Position numbers and translations under genes: made by a program. Shown piece after piece: positions 10,149 to 22,069 of a stretch of 64,000 nucleotides of DNA (position 1 is its first letter; each line of letters opens with the position of its first letter). The notes under the pieces were generated by a model. That model did not search any database, was not told the DNA's origin, and saw only the letters and a list, made by a program, of their open reading frames with translations. The stretch comes from an uncultured Gammaproteobacteria bacterium (GTDB lineage Bacteria > Pseudomonadota > Gammaproteobacteria > Pseudomonadales > Halieaceae), in NCBI GenBank assembly GCA_902519405.1, contig CABYJX010000002.1:26695-90694 (forward strand), given 5' to 3'.

Positions 10149-11072
10149 TTATGGCTCAATCTGCGGAACATGTCTAATAACTGCGCCCCAAGCCCCTAAA
10201 ATCCCTAAAACACCCCCCAAGACAGCGATATTTACCGCTTCCACCACTCTCAAACTTATAAACTTGTATTCACTTTGATAAGACAACAGAAGGGCATCCA
10301 CCTGAGATATTACAAGGGCCTCGGCGAAAATCACCAGATTCGAAGCTAAAACCCCACCACCAAAACCATACCACAGACCCATATATAGAAAGGGTCGGCG
10401 TAAAAATGCATCGCTCCCACCCACCAGTTTAATTACAACAATCTCTTCACGACGATTCTCGATCGCCAATTTGACCATACTTGAGATCACAATAGCTGCG
10501 GCCAAACCCAGAGAAATAGTTAAAAGAAAGATAATTCTGTACCCAAGAGCTAGGAAATTCTTGAGCCGTTCCAACCACGCATGATCAATAATTACATTGG
10601 ATATCTCGGGGATCGCCAGCAATTGAGAACCAAGTGCCTCAGAATCTTCATAGGATAGATATGAATCAAGCGTTAAAAGTAGTGTTGCAGGAATAGGGTT
10701 TGTGTCTAACCTTAGTAGTAAATCCCCGAATCCACTATCCTCGCCTAGCTTTAGTAATGCGGCTTCCGCAGTTAAAAATTCAAGATCCTTTATTTGCTCC
10801 CAATTCTTGATTGATTCGGCTATTTGTCGCCCTTTTGATTCCGGTATTTGATCATCTAAAAATACTGAAAGACTAGGCTCGTAAATTACTTTACTAATCA
10901 ACGATTCTAAGTTTTTAACAAGGAGGCTGCCGCTAATTGGAAAAGCTAAGGTCATAGCAATCAAACAACAGATGATAAAGCTACCAAAAGGCCTTGATAG
11001 TACCCTGGACAAGCTCTCCGCCGATGAAATTCTATGGTGAAAAATCCAGTTGTTAAATTTTAGGCGGAGCAT
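10149..11072 (-). CDS. ftsX: Cell division protein FtsX
   Basis: Four hydrophobic segments, VVIKLVGGSDAFLRRPFLYMG motif; adjacent to ftsE. Confidence 0.92.
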   Translation of the reverse strand: MLRLKFNNWIFHHRISSAESLSRVLSRPFGSFIICCLIAMTLAFPISGSLLVKNLESLISKVIYEPSLSVFLDDQIPESKGRQIAESIKNWEQIKDLEFLTAEAALLKLGEDSGFGDLLLRLDTNPIPATLLLTLDSYLSYEDSEALGSQLLAIPEISNVIIDHAWLERLKNFLALGYRIIFLLTISLGLAAAIVISSMVKLAIENRREEIVVIKLVGGSDAFLRRPFLYMGLWYGFGGGVLASNLVIFAEALVISQVDALLLSYQSEYKFISLRVVEAVNIAVLGGVLGILGAWGAVIRHVPQIEP

Positions 11073-11123
11073 TTTTAGAAAATCTTCAAATTACTTCTGA
11101 ATTACTGTTAGAAACCAACCACA

Positions 11124-11774
11124 CTAAATCAAACCGCCTTCTTCGAGACGAATTTGTCTATGCCCTAGCTGAGAAATCAAACTCAGATCGTGACTAACGA
11201 CCACGACGGTGACTCCTACGCGATTAAATTCATCAAATAATAACATTACCTCTCTCGAAAGATTAGGATCTAGATTTCCAGTGGGCTCGTCCGCTAGCAA
11301 AATGCTTGGCCGGGTAACGACGGCTCTCGCAATCCCAACACGCTGCTGCTCTCCGGCAGAAAGTTCTTTTGGCATCGCTCGCTCTCTTGTTAAAAGACGA
11401 ACCTTATCCAAAGCTGCCCTCGCTCGACGAAAGGCTTCCTTTCGCTCTGTTCCTAAAATAGTCAGGGGAAGAAGTACATTTTCAATTACTGACCGATCAA
11501 AGAGTAAGCGATGATCCTGAAAGACCATACCAATTTTACGTCTGTATTGCGCTATTCCTGCACTACTAATAGATTGTAAATCGATATCATTTACTGTTAT
11601 TCGACCTCTGGTTGGTCGCTCTAAAAGCATGATTAATCTGAGTAAAGTACTTTTCCCAGCACCAGAATGGCCTGCCACAAAAACCATCTCGGATTTATTA
11701 ATAACTAGAGATACTCTACTTAAGGCATCTCGTTGGCCGTGGTAGCGCTTGACCACATGTTCTAATTTTATCAC
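11124..11774 (-). CDS. ftsE: Cell division ATP-binding protein FtsE
   Basis: Walker A AGHSGAGKSTLLRL; LSAGEQQRVGIARAV; LADEPTGNLDP. Confidence 0.95.
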   Translation of the reverse strand: MIKLEHVVKRYHGQRDALSRVSLVINKSEMVFVAGHSGAGKSTLLRLIMLLERPTRGRITVNDIDLQSISSAGIAQYRRKIGMVFQDHRLLFDRSVIENVLLPLTILGTERKEAFRRARAALDKVRLLTRERAMPKELSAGEQQRVGIARAVVTRPSILLADEPTGNLDPNLSREVMLLFDEFNRVGVTVVVVSHDLSLISQLGHRQIRLEEGGLI

Positions 11775-11776
11775 GC

Positions 11777-12739
11777 CTAAGTCGATTCGGTTTCAAGAAG
11801 CGCATCTACGAACTCTGTTGCGAGAAAAGGCTGCAGATCATCTGACGATTCGCCAATACCTATATATCGAATAGGCAAGCCTAACTTTTTTGCCAAAGCG
11901 AATATCAAGCCTCCCTTTGCCGTCCCGTCTAGTTTCGTCAATGTTAAACCAGTCACTCCCACTGCATCCTTAAACTCTTCCGCTTGGAGTAAACCGTTTT
12001 GGCCGATTCCAGCATCTAAGACAAGCATTATCTCATGAGGAGCATGCTCATCAAGTTTCCTAATAACCCGGATGATTTTTTTTAATTCCTCCATTAAATG
12101 CTCTTGATTGTGCAGTCGGCCAGCCGTATCCGCCAGAAGAATATCGATTCCGCGTGCTCGCGCGGATACCAATGCGTCATAAATGACGGAAGCACTATCT
12201 GCTCCTTGATGTTGAGAAATTACCGGTACAGAGTTTCTTTTTCCCCAGTCATGTAACTGCTCTATAGCTGCGGCGCGGAAGGTATCTCCGGCTGCAAGCA
12301 TAACTTTTAAATTCTGTGATAGAAAATACTTTGCTAACTTGCCCACAGTAGTGGTTTTTCCAGCTCCATTTGTACCCACCATTAAAATCACAAAGGTTTT
12401 GTCTGGACTTAACTCCATTGGTAACTGCACCGGAGTGAGAATTTTAATTAAATCCTCCCTGAGGGCAATTCTTAACTGTTCTGGCGAGCTAATCCTCGTT
12501 TTCGACTGTCGGGAAATTAAATTTCCTAGAATTTCATTGGTTGCCGCCAATCCTACATCACAAGATAGTAGTTGCGCCTCTATTTCCTGGAGTATCTCTG
12601 GTGCAATATCGTTATCCGTTATCCTCAGGCTAGGGGATAATTTAAATTTGTTTCCTGACTTTTTTAAGCCTTCTCGAAGTTTTCTAAACATAGAGCTTCT
12701 TGAGTTAGTGTTAATAGGTGTTTTTTCCACAGTTTTCAT
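11777..12739 (-). CDS. ftsY: Signal recognition particle receptor FtsY
   Basis: GTNGAGKTTTVGKLA, DTFRAAAIEQL, DTAGRLHN, TKLDGTAKGG. Confidence 0.96.
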   Translation of the reverse strand: MKTVEKTPINTNSRSSMFRKLREGLKKSGNKFKLSPSLRITDNDIAPEILQEIEAQLLSCDVGLAATNEILGNLISRQSKTRISSPEQLRIALREDLIKILTPVQLPMELSPDKTFVILMVGTNGAGKTTTVGKLAKYFLSQNLKVMLAAGDTFRAAAIEQLHDWGKRNSVPVISQHQGADSASVIYDALVSARARGIDILLADTAGRLHNQEHLMEELKKIIRVIRKLDEHAPHEIMLVLDAGIGQNGLLQAEEFKDAVGVTGLTLTKLDGTAKGGLIFALAKKLGLPIRYIGIGESSDDLQPFLATEFVDALLETEST

Positions 12740-12840
12740 TCCTCAATCCGAGATGATTTGAAGGATTCTTAGACTGGCATGGTAAACTTAGATGTTCGAC
12801 CGAGAAATCACATCCTAACATCTCAATCAGTGCTAAATAA

Positions 12841-13428
12841 ATGAGAAATAACAATCGCCTAAAAAATTTGAAAAGAAAATTACGCATAATTGGTGGCAAA
12901 TGGCGCGGCCGAAAAATTCCATTTGAATTAAGAAATGGGTTACGACCCACCAAAGAAATTGTCAGAGAAACCCTTTTTAACTGGTTAGATTCCCATGTTC
13001 CCCAGTCGAGGTGTCTTGATTTATTTTGTGGCACGGGCTCGCTCGGTCTAGAAGCACTTTCCAGGGGAGCGAGCCACTGCGATTTTGTAGACAAATCTAG
13101 CTCATGTACTGGAGCATTAGAGCTATACCTAGAAGAGCTGTGTGTAACTAACTTTTCCAAAGTTCATTTAAAAGATGTCGCTGATTTTTTATCTTTAAGT
13201 CATAGACGCTATGATATCGTATTCGTTGATCCGCCTTTTAACGCTGGATTACTTAATCAAGCTTGCAGAGATCTCGCACGTAAAAATCTAGTTGCGCCCG
13301 GAGGAATGATATATTTAGAATTTCCCTCATCTGATACGCCAAATTACATTCCACCATGTTGGGAAATATATCGAGAAAAACAAACAGGCGCAGTTAAATA
13401 CTACCTGTATCTAAATTCCCAAGATTAA
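12841..13428 (+). CDS. rsmD: 16S rRNA (guanine966-N2)-methyltransferase RsmD
   Basis: RIIGGKWRGRKIPF, RPTKEIVRETLFNWL, LDLFCGTGSLGLEALSRGA, VFVDPPF. Confidence 0.94.
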   Translation: MRNNNRLKNLKRKLRIIGGKWRGRKIPFELRNGLRPTKEIVRETLFNWLDSHVPQSRCLDLFCGTGSLGLEALSRGASHCDFVDKSSSCTGALELYLEELCVTNFSKVHLKDVADFLSLSHRRYDIVFVDPPFNAGLLNQACRDLARKNLVAPGGMIYLEFPSSDTPNYIPPCWEIYREKQTGAVKYYLYLNSQD

Positions 13429-13482
13429 GAGGTATACTGTCCCTTGCGTAGCGACGCGGCTAAGCAAAAACTCGCGAAATAG

Positions 13483-13977
<495 letters not shown>

Positions 13978-13991
13978 CGAAATGGGAACTT

Positions 13992-14804
13992 TCACCCCTG
14001 ACAAGTAGGGCAATAAAAGCTTGTCCTCTGAGCCAATACTTTGGAACGAATGATAGCGGCGCACTGATTACATTTTTCCCCCTCCCGTCCGTAAACGTTA
14101 AGTTTCACAGAAAAATAACCCGGCAAACCTGACGCCCCAACGTAGTCTCTTAATGTAGTTCCACCTTGCTCAATAGCCCGCTCAAGCACAAATTTTATGG
14201 CGTCAACTAACTTCCAGTAACGGGCACGTGAAATTCTTTTACTCGCATTTCCAGGCCTGATGCCGCTTAAAAAAAGTGCTTCGCTTGCATAGATATTGCC
14301 TACTCCGACAACAATTTTCCCATCCATGATTAATTGCTTCACTGATATATAACGCCCCCGTGATTTTTCGAAAAGATAGTCACCATCAAATTGTTTTGAG
14401 AGAGGTTCTGGACCCAAAGAAGCTAAAAGAGGGTGTTCCTCGCCGCGCTTAATCCAATGAAAGCTGCCAAACCTTCTTGGATCATGATAACGCAGCAAAT
14501 AACTGGAATTAAAAATCAAATCAATATGATCATGCTTCATTGGTGCTTCACGCAATGGGGCCAGCCTCAGCGAACCAGACATGCCTAAGTGGATCATTAA
14601 AGTTCCGGCGGTGCAGCGAAGCAGCAGGTATTTACCGCGGCGCTCTATCGTCTTAACTGTTTGACCTTTTAATCGACTTTTTAAAGAGAGGGGAACAGGC
14701 CATCGAAGCGACGCATTCCTGATAATAACCTTTTCAAATGCGCATCCCGATATCTGACTAGTGATACCTCGTCTGGTGGTTTCAACCTCAGGCAACTCAG
14801 GCAT
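13992..14804 (-). CDS. mutM: Formamidopyrimidine-DNA glycosylase MutM
   Basis: MPELPEVETTRRGI N-terminus; C-terminal zinc finger CNQC...CPTC. Confidence 0.96.
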   Translation of the reverse strand: MPELPEVETTRRGITSQISGCAFEKVIIRNASLRWPVPLSLKSRLKGQTVKTIERRGKYLLLRCTAGTLMIHLGMSGSLRLAPLREAPMKHDHIDLIFNSSYLLRYHDPRRFGSFHWIKRGEEHPLLASLGPEPLSKQFDGDYLFEKSRGRYISVKQLIMDGKIVVGVGNIYASEALFLSGIRPGNASKRISRARYWKLVDAIKFVLERAIEQGGTTLRDYVGASGLPGYFSVKLNVYGREGEKCNQCAAIIRSKVLAQRTSFYCPTCQG

Positions 14805-14889
14805 CTTTTAGAGTCTTGTGGAATCTGCGAGGGATCTATTTTAATACGCTAGAACATTTTTATAAAATGAAAAGTTCAATCACGAGTAA

Positions 14890-15045
14890 TTATTTTATTT
14901 TCCCTTCTTTATAAAGGACATGCTTTCTGACAACAGGATCAAATTTTTTCATTTCTAGCTTATCAGGTGTAGAACGTTTATTTTTATCCGTAGTATAAAA
15001 ATGCCCCGTCCCTGCTGTCGAGTTCATTCTAATTTTCTCTCTCAT
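14890..15045 (-). CDS. rpmG: 50S ribosomal protein L33 (not in the supplied ORF track, 51 aa)
   Basis: Hand translation [51 protein letters not shown]; downstream of rpmB. Confidence 0.95.
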   Translation of the reverse strand: MREKIRMNSTAGTGHFYTTDKNKRSTPDKLEMKKFDPVVRKHVLYKEGKIK

Positions 15046-15074
15046 TATCTATATTCTCACTAAAATAAAGTTGC

Positions 15075-15311
15075 TTAAATTATATCGCCGTCACGCCGAA
15101 TATCTGACAATACCTGATCAATGCCTTTTTTATCAATAATCCTCATACCTTTGCTGGAAACTCTTAACTTGACATATCGCTTTTCGGAATCTACCCAAAA
15201 TCGATGAGTATGCAAATTGGGCAAAAATCTCCTGCGAGTACGGTTTTTAGCATGGGAGACATTGTTACCTGCAAGCGGCCGTTTCCCTGTTACCTGACAA
15301 ACTCTAGACAT
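15075..15311 (-). CDS. rpmB: 50S ribosomal protein L28
   Basis: [33 protein letters not shown]; start placed at the internal ATG of the ORF-track entry. Confidence 0.96.
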   Translation of the reverse strand: MSRVCQVTGKRPLAGNNVSHAKNRTRRRFLPNLHTHRFWVDSEKRYVKLRVSSKGMRIIDKKGIDQVLSDIRRDGDII

Positions 15312-15504
15312 AATGCTCCTCCAATTGGCAGAAAAGTTTTCGCTTGCGTAACACACCACGCAAATTAATAAGCTTAATTCCTAAACGAGTGGCGCGTCGT
15401 TATATCAAAAGAGCTTAGTTATGGCAACAAGCGAAGCATTTTTAAACCCATAAAATGGTATTATGGTGTCTTCACAAGACGAGTAAGTTTTCTGTTGAGA
15501 AGCC

Positions 15505-16710
15505 ATGTCAAATTTATCGAATAAAAATATAGTGTTAGGAGTTAGTGGCAGTATTGCTGCGTATAAATCTGCGGAACTAATTAGACGACTTCAAGATTCC
15601 GGAGCCTCCGTGAAAGTGGTCATGACTAAAAGCTCTGTAGAGTTCATTACTCCACTGACAATGCAGGCACTCTCTGGAAATCCTGTACATACTGAACTGT
15701 TAGATGAGGCTTCTGAAAGAGCCATGAGCCATATTGAACTGGCGCGCTGGGCCGATATTCTAATAATAGCTCCAGCGAGCGCAAACCTAATTGCTAAACT
15801 ATCTCATGGTCGCGCTGATGACTTGCTGACTGCCGTCTGCTTGGCTACGTCTGCGGATATCTTAATAGCCCCTGCAATGAATAATCAAATGTGGCTTAAC
15901 CGTGCTACCCAAAAAAACATCTCCGAATTAAAGTTAATGGGGCATCATGTTTTAGCCCCCGAAGATGGCAAACAAGCTTGTGGAGAGACTGGACCCGGTC
16001 GGATGGTAGAAACTAACCAAATAATTTCCATTGCAAATACCTTGTTCTCATCTGGCTCACTTTCAGGAACCAAAGTTTTACTCACTGCCGGACCTACTCG
16101 TGAACCACTTGATCCAATAAGGTATCTGTCAAATTACAGTTCAGGGAAAATGGGTTTTGCACTTGCCGAGGCAGCTCGCTCTGCAGGAGCAGAGGTCACT
16201 TTAGTAACAGGCCCAGTAAGTCTTCTCACTCCAAAATACGTTGTTCGACATGATATAGAAACAGCACAAGATATGCTCAAAGCTTGCGTTGAACACGCGT
16301 CTTCGTGTGATATCTTCATTTGCTGCGCAGCGGTCGCGGACTACAGACCCAGACGTCGAGAGCCTCAAAAAATAAAGAAGAATGATGCCACCTTAAATAT
16401 GGAAATGATGCGAAATCCGGACATCTTATCGAATATTACTGCTCAGTTTGAACAAATATTCTCCGTTGGCTTTGCCGCTGAGACGACTAATTTAATAGAA
16501 AATGCTCAACAAAAGCTGTTAAAAAAGAAGCTCGATTTGATCGTTGCTAATGACGTCTCCGATCCGGAAATAGGTTTTGACAGTGATCATAACGAGGTGT
16601 TGTTACTTTGGGCTAATGGAAACGAAAAACTCGAACAGGCCAGTAAAGCTATTATATCAAAGCAGATAATTAATCGCCTTGCCCTGATCTATCACGAAAA
16701 TAGGAGTTAG
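15505..16710 (+). CDS. coaBC: Bifunctional phosphopantothenoylcysteine decarboxylase/synthase CoaBC
   Basis: LGVSGSIAAYKSAELIRRL; APAMNNQMW; TAGPTREPLDPIRYLSNYSSGKMG. Confidence 0.96.
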   Translation: MSNLSNKNIVLGVSGSIAAYKSAELIRRLQDSGASVKVVMTKSSVEFITPLTMQALSGNPVHTELLDEASERAMSHIELARWADILIIAPASANLIAKLSHGRADDLLTAVCLATSADILIAPAMNNQMWLNRATQKNISELKLMGHHVLAPEDGKQACGETGPGRMVETNQIISIANTLFSSGSLSGTKVLLTAGPTREPLDPIRYLSNYSSGKMGFALAEAARSAGAEVTLVTGPVSLLTPKYVVRHDIETAQDMLKACVEHASSCDIFICCAAVADYRPRRREPQKIKKNDATLNMEMMRNPDILSNITAQFEQIFSVGFAAETTNLIENAQQKLLKKKLDLIVANDVSDPEIGFDSDHNEVLLLWANGNEKLEQASKAIISKQIINRLALIYHENRS

Positions 16711-16780
16711 GAAAATTAACAGTTCAGATTTAAGTTCTTTGGAGTACTACATATTATAATCTTTACTTGGAAAATTATAG

Positions 16781-17698
<918 letters not shown>

Positions 17699-17793
17699 TT
17701 TTGAAACAGAATAGTAGCTTACCAACATAAAAGTGTTTGCCGCAGCCATGTTAAGCGGCTACGATCAGATTGTGTTTTGGAGCGCCCATCCTA

Positions 17794-18399
17794 ATGCCAA
17801 GAAGAAAAAGTCAGAGAAGGCAAGAGATTCTACAATCTCTTGCACAAATGCTGGAGTCCGACAGAGGCCAGAAGATTACTACTGCATCTTTGGCCTATAA
17901 AGTGGGCGTCTCTGAAGCGGCTCTCTACAGACATTTCCCCAGTAAAGCAAAAATGTTCGAGGAGCTAATAGTCTTCGCCGAAGAGACTATTTTCGGCCTA
18001 ATAGCACAAATCTGCCATAGTGATACTAACTGTGAAACTAAATGCAAAAATATTTTAACTAGCATTTTAGTTTTTTCCGAGAAAAATCCCGGTATTTCAA
18101 GGGTATTATCTAGAGACGCCTTGGCTGGGGAAGATATGCGACTTCATCGGCGCGCTAGCCAGTTTTTCGACAGAATCGATACACAGCTGCGACAGATTTT
18201 TCGTGAGGCTGAACCAAAGGAAGGTAAGAGGACAAGAATTCCTCTAATTGCCGCCACAAACCTTCTTTTGGCGATTGTCGAAGGAAGGATTAGCCAATTT
18301 GTTAGATCTGATTTTGCGAACCTGCCTTCCAAGGACTGGGACCTTCAGTGGGAATTGATCATTGGAAACTTTTTTTGCAAGACGGCTGAACACAAATAG
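17794..18399 (+). CDS. slmA: Nucleoid occlusion factor SlmA (TetR family)
   Basis: RRQEILQSLAQMLE, VSEAALYRHFPSKAKMFEELI, C-terminal WDLQWELI; adjacent to pyrE. Confidence 0.9.
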   Translation: MPRRKSQRRQEILQSLAQMLESDRGQKITTASLAYKVGVSEAALYRHFPSKAKMFEELIVFAEETIFGLIAQICHSDTNCETKCKNILTSILVFSEKNPGISRVLSRDALAGEDMRLHRRASQFFDRIDTQLRQIFREAEPKEGKRTRIPLIAATNLLLAIVEGRISQFVRSDFANLPSKDWDLQWELIIGNFFCKTAEHK

Positions 18400-18427
18400 A
18401 AAGATGAAGCTAGACTAGCATTAACGG

Positions 18428-19096
18428 TCAAGTAGGTTTGGCAATCCCATAACGAGCTCTGTAGCCTTGCATTTGTGATAGATATTGTTTATCTGCGGTC
18501 TTAGTCTTCTCTAAATAGTCCACTAAATCTCCCAAACCTACCATCTTTAGTACTTCAGTTTTAAAATCTTTTTCTATTTCCTGTACCGCAGATTTATCAC
18601 CAATTCCGCGTTCCTCGCGGTCTATTCCCAGCGCCACGCCGGCTAAATCTGCTTTTGCATCAGAGATTAAGCGCAGAGTTTCTCTCACCGCAGTACCAGC
18701 CGTAATGACATCGTCGATTACGAGCACCTTGCCAATAAGGGGGGAGCCCACTAACGCACCACCTTCTCCGTGAGTTTTATGCTCTTTCCTATTGTAAGCG
18801 ATTGGGACGTTAATCTTGTGTTCCTCAAATAGAGCTATTGAAGTTGCCGTTACCAAAGGTATTCCTTTGTATGCTGGGCCAAGCAACATATCGAATTTCA
18901 AGCCCGAATCGACTATGCACTGTGCATAGCATCGGCCCACTTCGGCTAACGATTCTCCAGACGAAAACTTACCTGCATTAAAAAAATATGGGCTGTTCCT
19001 GCCTGATTTTAAGGTAAAACTGCCAAAGCTTAACGCCTCACAATTTCGCGATAATTCAATGAAGCGTTGCTTATATGTTTTCAATTCAGATCTCAA
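18428..19096 (-). CDS. pyrE: Orotate phosphoribosyltransferase PyrE
   Basis: FGSFTLKSGRNSPYFFNAG; LLGPAYKGIPL; VLVIDDVITAGTAVRE. Confidence 0.95.
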   Translation of the reverse strand: MRSELKTYKQRFIELSRNCEALSFGSFTLKSGRNSPYFFNAGKFSSGESLAEVGRCYAQCIVDSGLKFDMLLGPAYKGIPLVTATSIALFEEHKINVPIAYNRKEHKTHGEGGALVGSPLIGKVLVIDDVITAGTAVRETLRLISDAKADLAGVALGIDREERGIGDKSAVQEIEKDFKTEVLKMVGLGDLVDYLEKTKTADKQYLSQMQGYRARYGIAKPT

Positions 19097-19288
19097 ACCT
19101 TATAAGAGTTGAACACATCAGGGCTCCAATATCCAAAGAAGAAGCACGTTTGTAATTCAAATATAGCACAGCTTTCAGTCAAGCATGGCAGTAAAAATCA
19201 GCTCCAAAAATGTTCTTATTAAAAGGCAAGAAGAACCAAATGACTTTGATTTAGAGGGATAAATCCTCTTGCTTCTAAATATAACTTA

Positions 19289-20008
19289 TTATTTAACGAG
19301 CGCCTCTCGTTGGACGCTGATTAGGCTTGCTATACCCTTAGAGGCCAAATCTAACATCTCATCGAGCTGTGTTCGATCAAAAATACGGGCCTCTGCGGTG
19401 CCTTGAATTTCTACGAATCCACCGCCTTCTGTCATTACTATATTCAAATCTGAATCGGCGGCAGAATCCTCGGAATAATCCAAATCAAGTACAACAACAT
19501 TTTTATAAAGTCCCACTGATACCGCCGCCACAAGCTCTTTTAGAGGGTTTTCATCCAATATGCCGTTAATTTTTAGATCATTTAAAGCATCAGCCATAGC
19601 CACGCAAGCGCCAGTTATTGCGGCTGTTCTAGTCCCACCATCTGCCTGAATCACATCACAATCTAATCGAATGGTGCGCTCCCCAAGTTTTTCCAGATCA
19701 ACAGCTGCGCGGAGCGAACGCCCTATGAGCCTCTGAATCTCTACCGTTCTGCCGCTCTGCTTACCTGTGTAAGCCTCTCGGCTCATTCGTTCACTAGTAG
19801 ATCTCGGTAACATTCCATACTCAGCTGTTACCCAACCCCTGCCATTTCCTTTTAAAAATCTTGGAACCGAGTTCTCTATCGAAGCCGTGCAGATAATTCT
19901 TGTGCGGCCAAAAGATACCAAAACCGAACCTTCTGCTGAGGGTATAAAATGTCGTTCTATTTCAACTTTGCGAAGTTGATTTTCCCTTCGATCACCAGCA
20001 CGAACCAT
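19289..20008 (-). CDS. rph: Ribonuclease PH
   Basis: [45 protein letters not shown]; start trimmed to MVRAGDRR. Confidence 0.94.
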   Translation of the reverse strand: MVRAGDRRENQLRKVEIERHFIPSAEGSVLVSFGRTRIICTASIENSVPRFLKGNGRGWVTAEYGMLPRSTSERMSREAYTGKQSGRTVEIQRLIGRSLRAAVDLEKLGERTIRLDCDVIQADGGTRTAAITGACVAMADALNDLKINGILDENPLKELVAAVSVGLYKNVVVLDLDYSEDSAADSDLNIVMTEGGGFVEIQGTAEARIFDRTQLDEMLDLASKGIASLISVQREALVK

Positions 20009-20110
20009 AAAAGATCTCATCATGAAGAATTTCCATTTATTAAAGCACGCTGGGACGCTTTTCTCCAAGCTGCTAAACTTATCGTAAAGACGAGCTTAAC
20101 GGAGGTTTCA

Positions 20111-20983
20111 TTGCATTTACCTAAAAGTATGACAGGCTTCGCGAACGTTACACACAACTCTGACCTAGCAGAAATCACCATTGAAGTTCGATCCGTCAAT
20201 TCGCGCTACCTAGATATCAACCTGAAGCTACCCTCGTGCTTGCGCGATCTAGAGCCGAAGCTCAGAGAAATCAGTGGCGAGAGATTGAGTCGAGGTAAAA
20301 TTGACTATGTCGTACGTCTAAATATGGAGGGACATTTAGAAAATAAGCTTTCGGTAAACGAAAAACGACTGGACCAAATCCTAGACGCTTGCAATTTAAT
20401 ATCTAATAAAGTTTCCTGCGAAAACTACGAGGCAACGAGACTTCTTCAGTTCCCAGGTGTTTTACAAGAAATCCCGTTAAAGATTCCCAGCGAACTCAAA
20501 ATGCGCGTAATTGAAACTTATAAAGCATGTAATGAAAAACTGATTGAAAATAGGCAGATCGAGGGAGAAAAACTAAGTGTTTTAATTTGTGACAGATTGG
20601 AAAATGTCAAGGCAATCTGCGAAAAACTAAATTACCACTTAAATACTGCCCAGAAGAATCAAAAATCAAGACTGCGATCAAAAATCGATGTCCTTGACAT
20701 TCAGTCAAACCCTGATCGGTTGGAACAAGAGTTGGTTTTGCTGCTGCTAAAATCGGATATTGATGAAGAAATCGATCGTTTAGTAGTTCATTCTAAAGAA
20801 ATAAGGCGAATACTTTATCTTAATGAGCCTTGTGGACGAAAATTGGACTTTTTAATGCAGGAGCTTAATAGAGAAGCAAATACCATAGCCTCGAAAACTA
20901 TAAGTAAAGATATTTCTCTTCAAACAGTGGAATTAAAGGTTTTAATCGAGCAAATGCGAGAACAAGTGCAAAATATCGAGTAG
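20111..20983 (+). CDS. YicC family stress-induced endoribonuclease
   Basis: MTGFANVT, VEVRSVNSRYLDINLKLP, C-terminal DFLMQELNREANTIASK; GGAGG five bases before TTG at 20111. Confidence 0.9.
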   Translation: MHLPKSMTGFANVTHNSDLAEITIEVRSVNSRYLDINLKLPSCLRDLEPKLREISGERLSRGKIDYVVRLNMEGHLENKLSVNEKRLDQILDACNLISNKVSCENYEATRLLQFPGVLQEIPLKIPSELKMRVIETYKACNEKLIENRQIEGEKLSVLICDRLENVKAICEKLNYHLNTAQKNQKSRLRSKIDVLDIQSNPDRLEQELVLLLLKSDIDEEIDRLVVHSKEIRRILYLNEPCGRKLDFLMQELNREANTIASKTISKDISLQTVELKVLIEQMREQVQNIE

Positions 20984-20995
20984 TATCAGCTTATC

Positions 20996-21616
20996 ATGGT
21001 AAACGCCAACGGATCACTTTTCATAGTCTCAGCCCCTAGCGGAGCAGGTAAAACGTCTCTGGTTAAAGCATTAGTGGAAAAAGACGATAAACTTAGATTG
21101 TCGATTTCGCACACCACAAGACCACCGAGACCAGGAGAAACTGAGGGTGACAACTATCATTTTGTAGGTAATTCGGTTTTTGAGGAAATGGTTACCGGAG
21201 GGGAATTCCTTGAATCGGCGAGAGTTTTCGATCACTTTTATGGGACATCAAAACTCTGGGTGCAAAGTCAGCTAGAAATTGGTAACGACGTAATACTGGA
21301 AATCGACTGGCAAGGTGCGAAACAAATTAAGGAACACATGCCCTTGGCGTGCGCAATTTTTATCCTGCCTCCTTCAAAAATTGCGTTACAGGAGAGACTG
21401 ACATACCGGGGCCAAGATAATATTGAGGTAATAAAACAACGGATGGATGAGGCCGTAAGCGAAATATCCCACTTTGAATCTTCAGATTATTTGGTTTTAA
21501 ACGAGGATTTCGAAGAAGCTCTTGAGGAGCTCACGATCATAGTGCATTCGCAGCGACTCCTCACTGTAAATCGATCAAGAAAATTAAGAGGTATACTGGA
21601 AGATATGCTTAACTAG
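20996..21616 (+). CDS. gmk: Guanylate kinase
   Basis: SAPSGAGKTSLVKAL; SISHTTRPPRPGETEGDNYHFV. Confidence 0.96.
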   Translation: MVNANGSLFIVSAPSGAGKTSLVKALVEKDDKLRLSISHTTRPPRPGETEGDNYHFVGNSVFEEMVTGGEFLESARVFDHFYGTSKLWVQSQLEIGNDVILEIDWQGAKQIKEHMPLACAIFILPPSKIALQERLTYRGQDNIEVIKQRMDEAVSEISHFESSDYLVLNEDFEEALEELTIIVHSQRLLTVNRSRKLRGILEDMLN

Positions 21617-21769
21617 AGAATTAAAAATGGGTCTTGGGTCATCCGTAAGTAATGAGTTACAATTTCGCCCCTTTTTAAAAAGTCTTTATTAAATTGTTAA
21701 AATTGCCCAACAACGATTTGATTGAAGTAAAAATTTACGCAGATGAGATAACACCATCGAGAGGAGAGT

Positions 21770-22045
21770 ATGGCTAGAGTAACTGTAGAAGACTGCTTGG
21801 AAAATGTTTTAAATAGATTCGAGTTGGTAATGGTAGCCAGTAAGAGAGCTCGGCAAATTGCAACTGGCGGGAAAGAATCTCTTGTTGAGGCAGAATCGGA
21901 TAAGCCAACTGTGATAGCGCTTCGCGAAATATCAGAGGGTCTGATCACGGCAGACATACTCGCTCGCGAGAGTCAGCGTGAAGCTGAAGAGGAACTTGCT
22001 GAGGTGCTGGAAACGGAAGAATCCAACACAGACATGCCAGAGTAG
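21770..22045 (+). CDS. rpoZ: RNA polymerase omega subunit
   Basis: [29 protein letters not shown]. Confidence 0.95.
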   Translation: MARVTVEDCLENVLNRFELVMVASKRARQIATGGKESLVEAESDKPTVIALREISEGLITADILARESQREAEEELAEVLETEESNTDMPE

Positions 22046-22069
22046 TTCAAAAAAAATTTAGGGTCCATT